A DNA stretch of 64,000 nucleotides, from positions 50,202,935 through 50,266,934 of the forward strand of contig NC_077247.1 of assembly GCF_947179165.1 (NCBI RefSeq), in the 5' to 3' direction. A program made the position numbers and the translations under genes. Below the pieces are notes generated by a model, which saw only the letters and a list, made by a program, of their open reading frames with translations, was not told where the DNA came from and did no database searches. Source of the DNA: Solanum dulcamara (Eukaryota > Streptophyta > Magnoliopsida > Solanales > Solanaceae). The stretch's first letter is position 1; every line of letters begins with the position of its first letter. Below, in pieces: positions 40,261 to 53,314 of this stretch.

Positions 40261-42730
40261 AAGTGTGCTAATTCTTTTTAAGTTATATTGAGGGTGTGTA
40301 AAATTAAATATACGCTCATAATATACCTAACATTTAACGTTTGAATATCACATAATTTTTCAGTGAAGGGTGTGTATCGGACCATTCTTTGCTTAAGATG
40401 GTTCCGCCCATGGTCCTACTAGTAGTATTAGTATTATTTTTGATATTTTAATTATTTTACTATTTTGGTATATATATCTCATTCTTAATTTTCTATGGTG
40501 TCTCTTATGCCATAGTTTTTTTTTTTTTTTTAACTATTGTTGTTATTGCTAATGTCTTTATAAGTGTTATATTTTCCTTTTTTTTAATTCGAGAGTGTAT
40601 CAAAAATAGTTTTGATAAAATCTGCATGAACTCTATTTTTTTAAAACTTTAAGAAATTATATTGAATATGTTACTATTAACACTAAAAATAAATCACCAG
40701 AGTTTACAAGTTTATTGAGTTATTTTCAAGAAAGAAACATTTTATTTTATCATGGTAATTTTTTTTTTCCAAAATAGAATTAGTTAGATTAAATAAACTT
40801 CGAATGTTGAATAGGTAAAACAATAACAAAAAGCGACTGTTTGACCATTGGATTTCAAAATCATGTTTGGTTACAATGTTTTGCAAAATTTTGAAATTCA
40901 ACTTCATTTTTTTGATTCATTATCAAACACAATTTTAATTTTTAAATATTATTACGTTGATATATCAATTGCTTGAACACCAAATAAATCATTAAAAACA
41001 TTATTTATTTTTAAAAAAATCTAGTAACATAATTACATCATATTGCACTTTCTAGTTTCTATAAATTATACTAATATTCTGCTAAATATTAGTATTATTT
41101 TCTCTGCTTAATTAGGTTATGTTTAGAGACTTAGATAAACCCGTTCCTCAATCATTTGAGATCACTAACAGAAAGTACAAGTAAAACGTATTGTACTTCT
41201 TGTAATAATATTTTAATATTCTACTAAATATTAGTGTTATTTTCTTTGCTTAATTAGTAAGCCTTATGTTTAGAGACCTAGATAAATCCGCTCCTTGATT
41301 AAAAAAATAAAATCTACTATATTTATTAAAAATAAAATCTCCATAAAATAGATATACTAAAACACAAGAATCATTAAATATCTTTCCGTAAATAAATTAA
41401 GCAAACTTTATTTTTAATATAATAATGGCTTATTTTCTTCTAACCATAATTTTCATGACATCTCATTTTTTCTTAATACAAATTTTACTCTTTTTTTTAA
41501 TGATCAATTCATTCAACTACACTTTGACTTAATGATTGCTCTATTACTCTTTTAATTAAGCTACTATTTAAAGTACCCCGATCAGATTAAGACATTATAT
41601 TGGCATGTTAAATTCTAAGCAATCACAAACGATGTCACATTAATTGGTCAAAATTCTAATCCATTAATTAAAATTACTACATTAAAGGTATTCACATGGT
41701 ACACAGTTTATGAGGTCTCGTTATTATTTCCCTTTAAGATATAACACCCTTCTTTGTTTCATTTTACAGAAAATACAAACGAATTCTGCTCTATTTTTCT
41801 TTTAAATCCAAAAAGTATCACTTAAAATATAATTTATTAATATGCGAATTAAATATTAATAAAATTATTCAGTGAATATATTTTCTTGATAAATGTTTAC
41901 TGAATTGAAAATAGAATAAATTATAATATAAAATATTTGTTCCGTTTTATACTAGATAAACTTGAATCAATTTTTATTTTTATTTTTAACATTTAACTGC
42001 ATTGTGCTAAAATGTGGTAAATACAAATAGGGTAATCTCATATTGTCCAAAGACTCCTGAAAGCAGTTATTCTGCAAAATTTAGCACGACGCAGTGTGAG
42101 ATGTTATAAATATATGAATAGATTATTTTTTTAAAAAAAGTTTGCATATGAATTTCATTCATAAAAAGTAAAATACTTATGATGGTTTTATTTAATATAA
42201 TACTAAGCTTTGTCAGGATCATTTTACTTCTCTTCGTAAAAATCTAAACATTCTTACGGAATATTTAAATACTGTAAATCAACAATTTCGACCAAAGTTT
42301 TAATTAGCTTTTTTCCCCCCAAAGTTTATGTACTCTTTTCATTCATTTTTATTTTTCTACAATAAACTTTACACACTCTAAAAAAAAATGAAGTGTATAT
42401 TTTATTATAATAAATTAATTGATGTATAGTCTTAATAAATTTGAAAAATATTTTTGATCAAGGAATTAATGCTAATTAAGATAAAACATGAAAAATACAT
42501 TATTTTTCTTTTAAGTAAAAATAAAAACCTACTTTAATATATACATATAGTAAATAAATAAAAGTGAACGGATAATGCATTGAGGTTGAAATGGACGTAT
42601 ATTAAAATTTAGTGTGAATGAATTATAGACAAATTAGGACAATTATTAAAAATTCACAATTTCCCATATAGACCCAAAGATTTACTGCTACACAATCCAA
42701 GTCCTAATAAGAAGAAAAAAAAAAGTAGGA
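40261..42730. other. AT-rich intergenic DNA
   Basis: No gene. Around 40830-40990 there is a gactgtttgaccattggatttc…tcaaacac segment like the inverted form of the repeat at 12070-12330; not resolved into an element. Contains the 142-bp-spaced direct repeat listed separately. Confidence 0.4.
41073..41300. repeat. imperfect direct repeat, 142-bp period
   Basis: aatattctgctaaatattag at 41073 recurs as aatattctactaaatattag at 41215, each followed by tattttct-tgcttaattag and a later tatgtttagaga-ctagataaa. This is a diverged partial tandem duplication; the middle 'gaaagtacaagtaaaacg' part is not duplicated. Confidence 0.75.
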
Positions 42731-42946
42731 CAGTATCACCCACTGTTTTGTTTCCCTCTACATGGTTTTGTTGCGCCTTTCTTCTCAAAATCTCCCTTTT
42801 CCCTTAAATCAAAACATCTGAATTTCTTTCCTTCTCTCGACTCCATTGATTTTCTTCTTAATTTCAATTCTTGAAATTCACCGCATGATGATGAATTAGA
42901 ATTCTGGGAATTCAATCGGAGCTGTTTCAACTGATCCATTGATCAG
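42730..42946 (+). other. probable 5' UTR exon of the JmjC gene
   Basis: The sequence ends …ccattgatcag|gtgagttc, a strong consensus donor at 42947. The downstream acceptor atttttcag at 43562-43570 lies 18 bp before the ATG at 43589. The implied 5' UTR intron is about 624 bp. The minus-strand open frame across this segment is not supported. Transcript evidence is lacking, so the left boundary is approximate. Confidence 0.5.
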
Positions 42947-43588
42947 GTGAGTTCAATTCGAATTTTCCATTACCTTTTTGATGTATATGATCTTGGGTTC
43001 CAATCAATTTCTGTTTATTTTCTTTTTCATTTTTGTATGTTTTTCTTGTAAATTTTCGTATGAGTATTGGGAATTTGAATGAATTTGGGATAGATTCTAA
43101 GGATTGAATGATTGTTCCTTTAAGATTGAAATGCCGATAAATTGATACATGAATTAGGAATTGATTCAGAATTTCATCTGTTGGTATTATTTTTTTATTT
43201 TTTTTTAAAAAATTATTTATTGTGAATTGGTTTGAGCGATGACTGTTGACCCGGTTATATTGACTTTGTCTCACTCCGATTTTTGCTGGAAATAATATTC
43301 ATTAATCTGTTTTTTTTTTCTGTAGCTTTTAAATGAGTTAAAACAGTAGATTAGATGATGTTTAGTTTGATATAATTACATTTTAGTGTCTAATGTTTTT
43401 GCATTAAAACTTTAATCTGCTTGCTGATGTTTGATTGATAGGTTTTTGCATTTAAGATTCATCATTTGTTTATAAAATTGTGGCACTGCCATATATCCTG
43501 AAGATTCAGATTTAAAATTAGTATAACTATGAAATATATGTACTTTTTCTTATTAAGTTCCATTTTTCAGTTGTGTTGGGAGTAGAAG

Positions 43589-46500
43589 ATGGCAATGTTA
43601 GTTGCAAAACAAGGGCCATTGAGCAGTCAGAATCAAGACACACCAAGAATGAGAAATCACTCTAAGGTTTTTAGGAAGAGAAAGTTTATCCTAAAGCGCG
43701 ATGATGAAGAACTTGAAAAGGACAATGCAGCATCGATGCTCAACGTTACAGAGTTACCTAATAAGAGACCAAGGCTTTGTTCTGAGCCTGGCGCCCCCTG
43801 TGGCAAAAGAACTGTGTCAGAGAACGCAAACGTCGCAATCAGGAAGGAGGATGCACTTTTATCAGGTGGATTGGCAGAGAAAACAAAAACAGCGGAAAAG
43901 GCAAAGAGGAACATGATTAAATCACATCTGAGAACCAAGACGGTAGCTAAGCAAACAATGACTGTAAAGGAATCTGAAGGTTCACACAACAGAGTCACCT
44001 CCAAGGGGTATCATCGTTCAGCAGAGAAGGAATTAAGTGCTAGAATTTGGGATGAATTGGTGAGTGATGATGAAGAAGAGGAGAGTGAAATGGAAGAGGA
44101 AGCGGAAGGGGATGAAGAGTATTTTCCAGGATCCCTAACAAACTTTCAGATGCCACTAAAGGAAGCATTGAATAATTTAAGAAATTCAGAGAAGCTTTTG
44201 AGAACTTCCACCAAGGGAAAAGTTCTTAGAAATGGACCTATGAGAAATAAAGGGAATGATGAAGAGAAACACGAGCCTTCCCAGTGCAGGGACAGGCTCA
44301 AACTATCTACGTCCACAAAAAGCGTTCTTCTGAGAGGAAATTTGCAGACAAAAAGGATGCCTGATAAAGTAAATCTAGAACAACGTCCAGGAACTTCAAG
44401 CAAGAAGATGACTCATAAAGGAGATAATACAATGAACAAGGTGGAATTTGGAAGTGAAGAAAAGGGGGGCGTGTGCAAGAAAAAACCAAGTTTATCCAAG
44501 GTTGGAAAGAAAATGCCAGGGACTCGTGAAATTCTAGGTTTAGAGAATAAAAGACGGGTGCCTGCTATATTAAATAGAGGACAATGTCTAGGAACGCCAC
44601 GAAAGAAGAAGATTCCTCAAGGAGAGAGTACAATGGAGGCGGATGAAAGTGAAGAAGAGTGGAGTGTGTGCAAGGAAAATCCAAGTTTGTCCAAGGATGG
44701 AAAAATGAAGCAGGGAATTCATGAAAACGATGCAGTGAACAGAAGGACATCTGTACGACGTGCTACTGCATCATTCAAGAGATACAGTAATGATTACTAT
44801 GTTGGTGAGTGGGAAGATGATACTGATGAGTATGAGGTTTTCCCACTAAGTGATGGACATCATACACCAAGTAGCGCTAGAAGCCAGGGAAGTGATGTTT
44901 CACCTGAGTTGAAACAAGAAAATAGTCCGAAAGATATAATTAAAAAATCAGGGAAGTTACCTGTTTGTAGTTCGTTGGCTTCCTGGGTGTCTGCTAAATT
45001 AAATGGAGAACAATGTCTAGGAACGTCAAGCCAGAAGAAGAGTCCTCAAGAAGATAGTACAATGGATAAAGTGGATGAAAACGAAGACAAGTGGAATGTG
45101 TGCAAGGAAAAGTCAAGTTTGTCCAAGGATGGAATAAAGAAGCAGGGAATTCATGTAAAAGATGCAGAGAATAAAAGGACATCAGTAAGACGTGCTGCTG
45201 CATCAGTCAAGAGATATGATCATAATGACCATGTTGATGAGTGGGAAGATGATACTGAGTATGAGGTTTTGCCAATTAGTGATGGGCTTCATACACCAAT
45301 TAACACAAGAAGCCAGAGAAGTGAAGTTTCAGATGAGTCAAAACCAAAAGATAGTCTAAGAGATATAATAAATAATTCAGGGAAGTTATCTGCTTGTAGT
45401 TCATTGCCTTCCTCCTCATCGTCTTCTGGTTCGACAATTTTGAGAAATGAAATAGATAGATCTAAAAACGTGAAGGTCAAGCTCTTTGTATTCATCTTTC
45501 ACTTTAACTGGCATTTCTTTTTTTCTTACTTATTCTTTCAGAGGATGATACTTATTTATTTAATCCTATGCAGGTAAATTGTCATCAATGTAGAAGAAGT
45601 GATAGAAGAACTGTTGTTCCTTGTACGAAGTGTAAAGAGAAATTTTACTGTATCAAGTGCATCAGGGAATGGTAAACCTCTAATGTGTAAATGCTTAGAG
45701 ATTCTCTTTGTGTCAAATGGAATTTTAACGTCATTTTAAGCTTCCTGCTATTTATTTTTGGTGAGCAGGTATCCTGAATTGGAAGAAGAGGAAGTCTCAG
45801 AGCTTTGCCCATATTGTCGTGGAAAATGTAACTGCAACTTGTGCTTACACTCAAGTGGCATGCTTAAGGTTGGCCTTTTCCTTTTAATCAAACAAAATGA
45901 GCTTGTTGCTTCTGTTTTCTAATTACTGTTAAATATTTCTTTCCCTGAAGACATCCAGAAGGGATCTCACTGATCGTAAAAAGATTGAGCATTTGCACTA
46001 TTTGATTTTCACGCTCCTTCCCTTTCTGAAAGAAATTCATCAGGAACAAATTCAGGAGATAGAGACGGAGTCTTCTATTCGTGGTATGCATCTGAGTTTT
46101 AAAAACAAGACATTGAATTCAATGAATATTTTCATTGATAACAGTTTTTATCACAGGGGTATCTTCATCTTCAGTTGAAATTAAACAATCAGTTTTTCAC
46201 ATTGATGAGCGAGTTTACTGGTAATATATCTTCTCTCGTTTTCTCTTTCAACTAGACCTTATATTTGGAGGTTTTATGCTTATTGATTTCTTGGCCTTGG
46301 AGCAGCAACAACTGTTCAACTTCAATAGTCGATCTCCATCGAAGCTGCCCAGATTGCTCATATGAGCTATGTATAAGTTGCTGCCAAGAGCTTCGGGAAG
46401 GAAAGTTTCCAGGAAATAGTAAAAAAGCAGTTTTCCAATATTCAAATATAGGTTATGATTACATGCACGGTGGAGATCCACTGCCTGAAAGTTTTGATAG

Positions 46501-49053
46501 TATGGAAATTCCACAGGACCAGAACAAACCAATTACTTGGGTTGCTACTTATGATGGTAATATCATGTGTGCTCCTGTCGAAGTGAATGGATGTGGAAAT
46601 TGTGTATTAGAGCTCAAGCATCTGCTACCAAAAAACTGGATATCAACCTTGGAAGCAAAAGCAGAAAGGATTCTGATTCAATGCGATTATTCCCAGATGA
46701 TTTCCCAGTCGATTTGTAGTACGGATGACCCTGAACTGTTACACAGAGAGGATTCAAGAGTTAATTCCAATGATAACTTCTTGTATTCCATTACTGCAAA
46801 GGACGCTATGAAGGATGATGCACTTTTACACTTTCGTAGACACTGGGCCAAGGGTGAACCAGTGATTGTACAAGATGTTCTTGAGCATACAAGTGGTTTA
46901 AGCTGGGAACCAATGGTTATGTGGCGTGCATTATGTGAGAGTACTGATTCAAAGATCCTTACAAGTATGTCGGAAGTGAAAGCTATCGACTGCCTGGCTG
47001 ATTGTCAGGTTCTTTCTCATTCCTCTGCATTTTCTACCTTGTTCACAAGCTTAGTACTTACCACATTCCACTTATTCATCCTCCCACACCCCATTCATTT
47101 GGTAGTAAGCATGTTTCCTAATGAGTTTTTTGCTTCTAGTATCCTTTTGTTAAAGAAAGCTTTTTCTTCGTATTAAAGCAGTTGCTTCTTGAATAGCTTC
47201 ATGGTGTCATTAAAATATGACTATCTGCCATTGTGCTAAGCATCAAATTACATAAAACTTTTGCAGGTTCAGATCAATACTCGAAAGTTTTTTAAAGGGT
47301 ATACAGAAGGCAGACGGTATGAAAACCTTTGGCCTGAAATGCTCAAACTTAAAGATTGGCCACCATCTGACAAGTTTGAGAATCTCTTGCCTCGGCACTG
47401 TGATGAGTTCATCAGTGCATTACCGTTCCAAGAGTACACAGATCCAAGGATAGGGATTCTGAATCTTGCTGTTAAATTACCGTCAGGAGTCTTAAAACCT
47501 GATTTGGGTCCAAAGACATACATTGCGTATGGTGTCACCAAGGAACTTGGAAGAGGGGATTCGGTGACAAAGCTCCACTGTGATATGTCAGATGCGGTAT
47601 GATTTCAACGGGACTATTGTAGTTCATTCATTTGACTTCTTCACTTTATCCTCATGTCAATGTCACCCCCTCAATATATGTGTTAACTTGTAAATAGCCC
47701 TGGCTAATACTTGAAATCACAATTTGGAGGATATTACCTTAGATCGCATCCAAAAGCTAGAACCAAATTGACAAGGACATTGGCAAGAAGGTATCTCAAT
47801 TGTATGAAAATTCCAAAATGGGAGAAAACTGACATTTTATTCCAAAATATAGAACCACATTCATCTAATCTCATCTGCCTTAGGTTGTTTAGTGAGGCTC
47901 ATACACCTCATGGCTAGTCCTATACAATAAGTTTGACAATTTGTCACATTTCAGGTAAAACTAATCCATATGCTACAATCTAGTTTTATGTTAAATCTCA
48001 CCTTGGTTGTAGTTTTATTGCTTTTCCCAGTTCTGTATTCAGTCCTTGATGCATTGCATGCTAAGCTTGCAACTGTTACTTTTTCGTGTTTATTTTTTGA
48101 CAAGCTAATGTTTTCGAAATTTGAATTGCTCAGATAAATATTTTGACACACACAGCAGAGATGGCTGTAACTGATGAGCAGCACTCTGCAATTGAAATAC
48201 TGAAACAGAGGCACAGAGCTCAAGATGAAAGAGAGCGCCTCAAACGTGATGGCGATGAATATCCTATGAAGATGTCTAGTGATATCATAAGGGAGGAGAA
48301 AACATCTGATGATTCAGAGACAACTGGAGGTGCCTTGTGGGACATATTCAGAAGGGAGGACGTACCCAAGTTGAGTGAGTATCTTTTAAAGCACGCAAAA
48401 GAATTTAGGCACTTTTTCTGTAGTCCCATTGATCAGGTTTTTCACCCAATCCATGACCAAACCTTCTACTTAACTTTGGAGCACAAGAGAAAACTGAAGG
48501 AAGAATTCGGTTCGTAATTTACCTTGTTCATTATCTTTCCTTAAGAACAAGGATCACATTTTATTTAATAAACTCATAATGTGGATGCTTACTATTTTAG
48601 GGGTTGAACCTTGGACATTCGAGCAAAGACTTGGAGAGGCAGTTTTCATTCCAGCAGGATGCCCTCACCAAGTGCGTAATCTCAAGGTAAGAATTATACT
48701 TATATTTTCCATGAAAATCCAGATGATCAAGTTCATCAAGTAACCAATCAACTGTTTTCAACTTTCCAGTCGTGTACCAAAGTTGCTGCTGATTTTGTTT
48801 CTCCTGAAAACATTCAAGAATGCCTCCGCCTCACAGCTGAGTTCAGGACATTGCCGACAGGCCACAAGGCCAGAGAAGACAAACTAGAGGTACCATATCA
48901 AAATGCTTTATTTTAATCTGGCTACATTAAGCCTAGTCTCCATATCTTACTGACTTGTTTCGTCCTCTGGTGGAACAGATTAAGAAGATGGTCATTCATG
49001 CAATCAACCAAGTTGTCACAGATTTGGAGCAGCTCACATACATAGTTTATTGA
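43589..49053 (+). CDS. JmjC-domain histone H3K9 demethylase, KDM3/IBM1 (JMJ25) family
   Basis: Nuclear Fe(II)/2-oxoglutarate dioxygenase family that removes H3K9 methylation and protects active genes from silencing. Coding exons: 43589-45475, 45574-45671, 45769-45868, 45951-46083, 46157-46220, 46306-47008, 47267-47596, 48134-48509, 48601-48686, 48770-48889, 48979-49053 (1323 aa, long for the family because of the large first exon). The first 629 residues are a charged, Ser/Lys-rich N-terminus with an acidic run and two 143-residue repeats. A RING-like zinc module (CHQC…CTKC…[10 protein letters not shown]…CPYC…CNCNLC) spans about 630-690. A second Cys/His cluster follows (YCNNC…CPDC…CISCC). 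The JmjC domain has iron ligands His1099 and Asp1101 (LHCDMSDA) and the distal His1253 (GCPHQVRNL), so catalysis should be intact. The exon 6 acceptor is a NAGNAG site. Close to JMJ25/IBM1-type proteins, but the exact orthologue is not determined. Confidence 0.93.
44582..45430 (+). repeat. 143-codon in-frame duplication in the JmjC protein N-terminus
   Basis: Two adjacent units of 429 bp, codons 332-474 and 475-~615, aligned from QCLGT through STM…VCKE…LSKDG…KKQGIH…RTSVRRA…WEDDT…EVLP/FPLSDG…HTP…DII…SGKL. A third, weaker relative ([19 protein letters not shown]…SLSK) precedes them at about codons 265-315. Repeat length is a multiple of three and both stay open, so the duplication is tolerated as protein. 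Confidence 0.9.
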
Positions 49054-50590
49054 AATAGCAGTACGTTCTTTAGCAGCAGTAGCAGTTAGTATTGCTGCTG
49101 CTATTGTCCTTGGGTGTTCTTTTAGCTGTTAGGCCAAGGACAATTTTGACACACATTTCTTGCAGCTTAGGCCCTCTTCACCATTGTTGCCTGTAGAAAA
49201 GTAAATGTTAAAGGGACATTTTTTTTTATATATCATATTTTTCCCGCAATAAAGGCAGCTTCTCCGATACAGAAACTGGTAACCTTTGCATTTAATTACA
49301 TAATGGAATATAATGTGAAATTTCATGCAAATACTTTCTATAGTAGTGCTCAAGGTATTTTACTCTTTTAGGAATTGTGAATTACTAGTACATGTTAGAT
49401 TTTAAGTACTGATATAAAACAATGGGGCGTGGAACCAAGCATCTCAACAGATTAGCAGCAATAGGTTTCCTAACAGGGATTTAGAATTTGATTAGTAGTA
49501 AATAATTCGCATGGGGTGATTATACCAAATCAAATATGTTTTATTTTGATTAAGGGATTTGATGTGGCAAAATTGTATGTTATATTAATAGTCGTGATTA
49601 AGTGCTAAAAGCTTATGTACAGTCATGTCATGCATTTATTAAATTAGAATAAATACCGATACGAGTGAATTCTTATTTGCATATTGCCTTTGCTTATAGA
49701 CACTTAAATTAGGCAAAAACGCTCTAGTTGTATTGCGGTTATATTGAGTCACATATTAAATCATCATTATTGAAATAACAACAATAAATGCCCCATGTAC
49801 TAGATTAACATTACAAGTTAAAATTGTTCATAAAAGTTATGAATTCGACGACTATTAGATTAAGATGTATTCAGGGTTTTGAAACTAAACTAAATTCTAT
49901 TCCCACCACCCCTTTTTAGTTGTCATGTATACTAGAAATACTTGTTCCAAAATAGTTGTCAATTTAAATAATCAAAAGAGAATTAATTATTTTTTTTCAA
50001 CTTTACCCTTAGAATTAGTTTTTCTAACATTAAGAGGCACATATATAAATAAAAATTAAATAATTAATAATTAATAAGGAATATATTAATCAAACAACAT
50101 TTCTATTAATTTTTTTAAAAAATTATGTCAAACCTTATCATGATAACTAAAAAGAGACGAAGAGATTAATTATTTTATCCAAAAATAGAGAGGACACCTT
50201 TGGCGTGATGGATAAAAAGAAACAAATTTGGGATAAATTTATAGTACCTTTTAATTCCCTGTGTGGTTACAAAGTATAGGATAACTTGTGTCATTAAAAA
50301 ATAATTAAAATAACAAAAATATCCCCTCAAACTCTTTATATAAAGAATATGTAAACAAACAACTTATTCTTAGAAATTATGCAATTTATATTATTTTTAG
50401 TATAACAAATCAAACATTCACTAAGAATAATACCAAAATAACTACTTCCATCACAACTAATCCTAACATAACTTGCTTTCAAACTAAACTACCACTCATC
50501 TACAAAGTTTGAATTATCAATGAAATTGTCGCTCTAAAATTGATAATTCTTGAAAATCAATTTAGTGCACTAATACTAATTACTAAGAAG
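49054..50590. other. JmjC 3' UTR and AT-rich intergenic DNA
   Basis: 3' UTR extends some hundreds of bases. Around 49910-50165 the words ccctttttagttgtcatg and tgataactaaaaagagacg look like decayed inverted ends of a Stowaway-like MITE; not certain enough to call. No gene. Confidence 0.45.
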
Positions 50591-50594
50591 TATA

Positions 50595-51385
50595 CGCAAC
50601 AACAACACCAATATACTTGATATAATTTTATAAATGATATTTTTGAGAAAGATTAAGTATGCAATTTTATGAAGGTAAAAAGGTTGACTCAATAGACTCT
50701 CAACTCAAATAAAGCATATTCAAAAAATAAGTAAAACAAATACAATAGTGAAGAAGCCATACCGAATACAATTGAGAAAAAAATAAGCAACAATAGCAAA
50801 ATACATAATAACTAAAGCAAAGGAAACAATATGTAACTAAAATCAAGAATAAAATAGTAGGAGAGTAACAATAACAAAACTGATACGGGAAGTAAACAAC
50901 ACTCAACTATCTACTAACCTTCTATCCTAATTCTCAACCATCATATCTCTTTATCTAGAGTCATGTTTTTAATAAGCTGCATGTGCGTCATATCTGTATG
51001 TCACCTCACTCCAAATCTATTTTAGTCTGCCTCTATTTTTCCTAATACTCACTATAGCCAATTCCCCACACCTCTTGATTGGAGCATTTATGCATCTGCT
51101 CTTCACATGTCTAAACGATCTTAATGTCACTTCACTCATAAAGATTTCTCATTCCTTAGCCAAATAGATATGTCTATTTGCAGAGACCACTTCCACCTTG
51201 TCATAAATCACCTTTTTCCTGATTCTTTCTCTACTAATACACTCCTGATCCTTTCTCTACTAGTATGGACATATATTTATCTAAATATCCTCATTTTCAC
51301 TACTCATTTTTAGATGTTCGAGTTCTTGACCAGACATCACTCCACTTTATATAACATAATTGATCTGACTATCACTTGTTAAAGA
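50595..51385 (-). mobile_element. RTE LINE 3' fragment, minus strand
   Basis: Read on the minus strand this matches the C-terminal coding part and 3' UTR of the RTE copy at 37640-38342. Correspondences include gacatgtgaagagcagatgc (cf. the gacatgtgaagaggagagac segment), the agtcatgtgg-type sequences, 'gagtctattgag', and terminal caacaacaaca at 50597 on the + strand, the complement of the LINE's ttg tail. Strongly decayed; no open frame. Confidence 0.75.
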
Positions 51386-51392
51386 GGACAAA

Positions 51393-51590
51393 GTGGAACG
51401 ATTAATTCCTTAAGATATTTGTCATCTCCCACCAGCAATAGGTTTCAAGGAACTTTGCCCAACAAGATTAGGACATGTGAGAAGAAATTAACTAAAAAAA
51501 TTCTCCGTTAGAATTTGAACCTGAGACCCCCTCGTGATTCTCAGCATACTTCATTGGCCACTAGGTCAAATCCTTGGATGCGATTGATAT
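51393..51590 (-). mobile_element. tRNA-derived SINE, minus strand
   Basis: On the minus strand the pol III A box (TGACCTAGTGG, 51558-51568) and B box (GGTTCAAATTC, 51511-51521) are spaced as in tRNA-derived SINEs and separated by tatgctgagaatcacgaggg-type sequence. The 3' part reads ttgctggtgggagatgac, like the 3' region of Solanaceae TS/SolS SINEs. It abuts the RTE fragment, whose 3' region such SINEs often sit near. Family assignment is from memory. Confidence 0.7.
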
Positions 51591-53314
51591 TCAACGCTAC
51601 CCATGTCATATATGGGTAATACTAACAAGTCTAATTTTTTAAAGGTCCAATAAATTAATATCTTATGACCTCATTATATTATTAAGTTCAATATGAAATT
51701 ACACGACATGATCGTCAGGATGACCTCAATCCTTATTAATTATATAAAGGCTTAAAGGCTTAAAAGCCTTTATTAATTGTTATGGATAAACTTAAAGGCT
51801 TAAAAGCCAAATCCAAAATATCAAAATCGATTAATCTAAAATCAAACATACAAAATCCAATCCAATATGAGCTTATTCGAATTGTAATATCTTCAATTCG
51901 TAAATTAAAATTTTCATATGCAATCCGAACGGTCCAAACACCCACCCCACGACAAGTCTTGTCTATCAATTCAAGTACCTATCCTATTTGTGAAATATCT
52001 CCAATAACTTTACCACCCAAGCAAGTGGTTGGAAAGCGACGAGAGCAACTTTTCAACAATATAGAAGCATCTAAATGCGTTTCTAATTCAAATCCAAACA
52101 ACAAAAATATTAGTAAAGATGCAAATTCTAGGAGAACTATACCCATATTACACAATTGTGTTTTGGAAATCAAAGTTATATAGCCAATTAACAAACAATC
52201 TCAAAACCCAATGCAAATCTTGCAAAGAGCAAGTCAAATTACAACATATCCAAATGGTACTAACACAAAGAACTTACCACAAAAGAATAAGCCCTTCCAA
52301 TTCTTCCAAACCCATGTTCCCTTGATCTTTTAATCCTTTTTGTCTTCAACTTTAATCAAATCTCCCAATTAATACTTCTTATGCAAAGAAATAGATCTAA
52401 CAACCCCAACCCACATCAATTCAATAAATAGCACAAATTAACTTCAAATTCTAGATCCATCTTTATACACTCTTTGCCAAGAAAAAGTTGCTTCAAAACC
52501 CTACTTACAAGACCCTCTCTCTTTCCTCCATAATAATTAATCACAAGCCCAAGCAAGTGATCCCCTTATATATATATATATATATGGTAAAAAGGTAGTG
52601 CAATAGTAGGGTTTGATAAACATAGTAAAATGACTTGCTTGCCCTTATTCTTGAGGAACAAGAAACAATTTATGAAGGATGCTTTTTAGAGCTTTAAATT
52701 TAAGATTTGGTAGAGTTTGATATTCAAAATTTTCAAAGTTAGAATTAATGTTGTGTTATTGATTAATATTTTTTGTAATAAATACTTAAAATGTCAATTT
52801 ATTTTTTCTAAAATTATGAATTATATTATAAATGAGATATTTTTTCTAAAAATAAAAAAATTAGGGTAAATTGTAAAAATAATTGATTAAATTCTGACTT
52901 TTTAAAATAAAATAAAATTTTTTATGATCAAACAAGACCTTAATAACCAACCCTAAAAATGTAGGCTTTGCATAGCCTTCAAATATTTTTTTTACTTTAT
53001 TTAAAATTTATAATTTATAGAATATTATGATTCAAAAATATAACTTTATATTCATTGAGAAAATTATTTATCTCAAGAAATAAAAATTAAATATACACAC
53101 AAAAGAGGGGCAAAAGTGCAAATGACCCTGAGACATTCCTATGATCAAAACTCTATGAAGAGAAGTAAACACCCATCACTTGTTTTTCCTGCCAAGCCCA
53201 AGCCCAAGCCCAAGCCCATGATTACATTATCCAATCTTCTTCTTCATCTGAGGAAATTGCCACCTTCAAAATTTGTCCAACCACTCAACTCCTTCACTCC
53301 TCTCCCCCATAGCA
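51591..53314. promoter_or_regulatory. intergenic DNA and promoter region of the leucyl-tRNA synthetase gene
   Basis: No gene recognised. The 133-codon open frame at 51782-52183 shows no known domain. A (TA)n microsatellite lies near 52566-52586. A short aagccc hexamer array occurs at 53191-53217, immediately before an out-of-frame ATG at 53218 that precedes the chosen LeuRS start. The promoter is expected in the last kilobase, but no element was assigned. Confidence 0.4.

Noticed and set aside
47711..47917. 68-codon open frame in JmjC intron 7
   Set aside because: Located between two in-phase JmjC exons; product unlike KDM3 proteins. Possibly an unidentified insertion, but no ends were found.
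51782..52183. 133-codon open frame as a hypothetical gene
   Set aside because: Asn/Ser/Ile-rich with no recognisable domain and no exon context; insufficient support.
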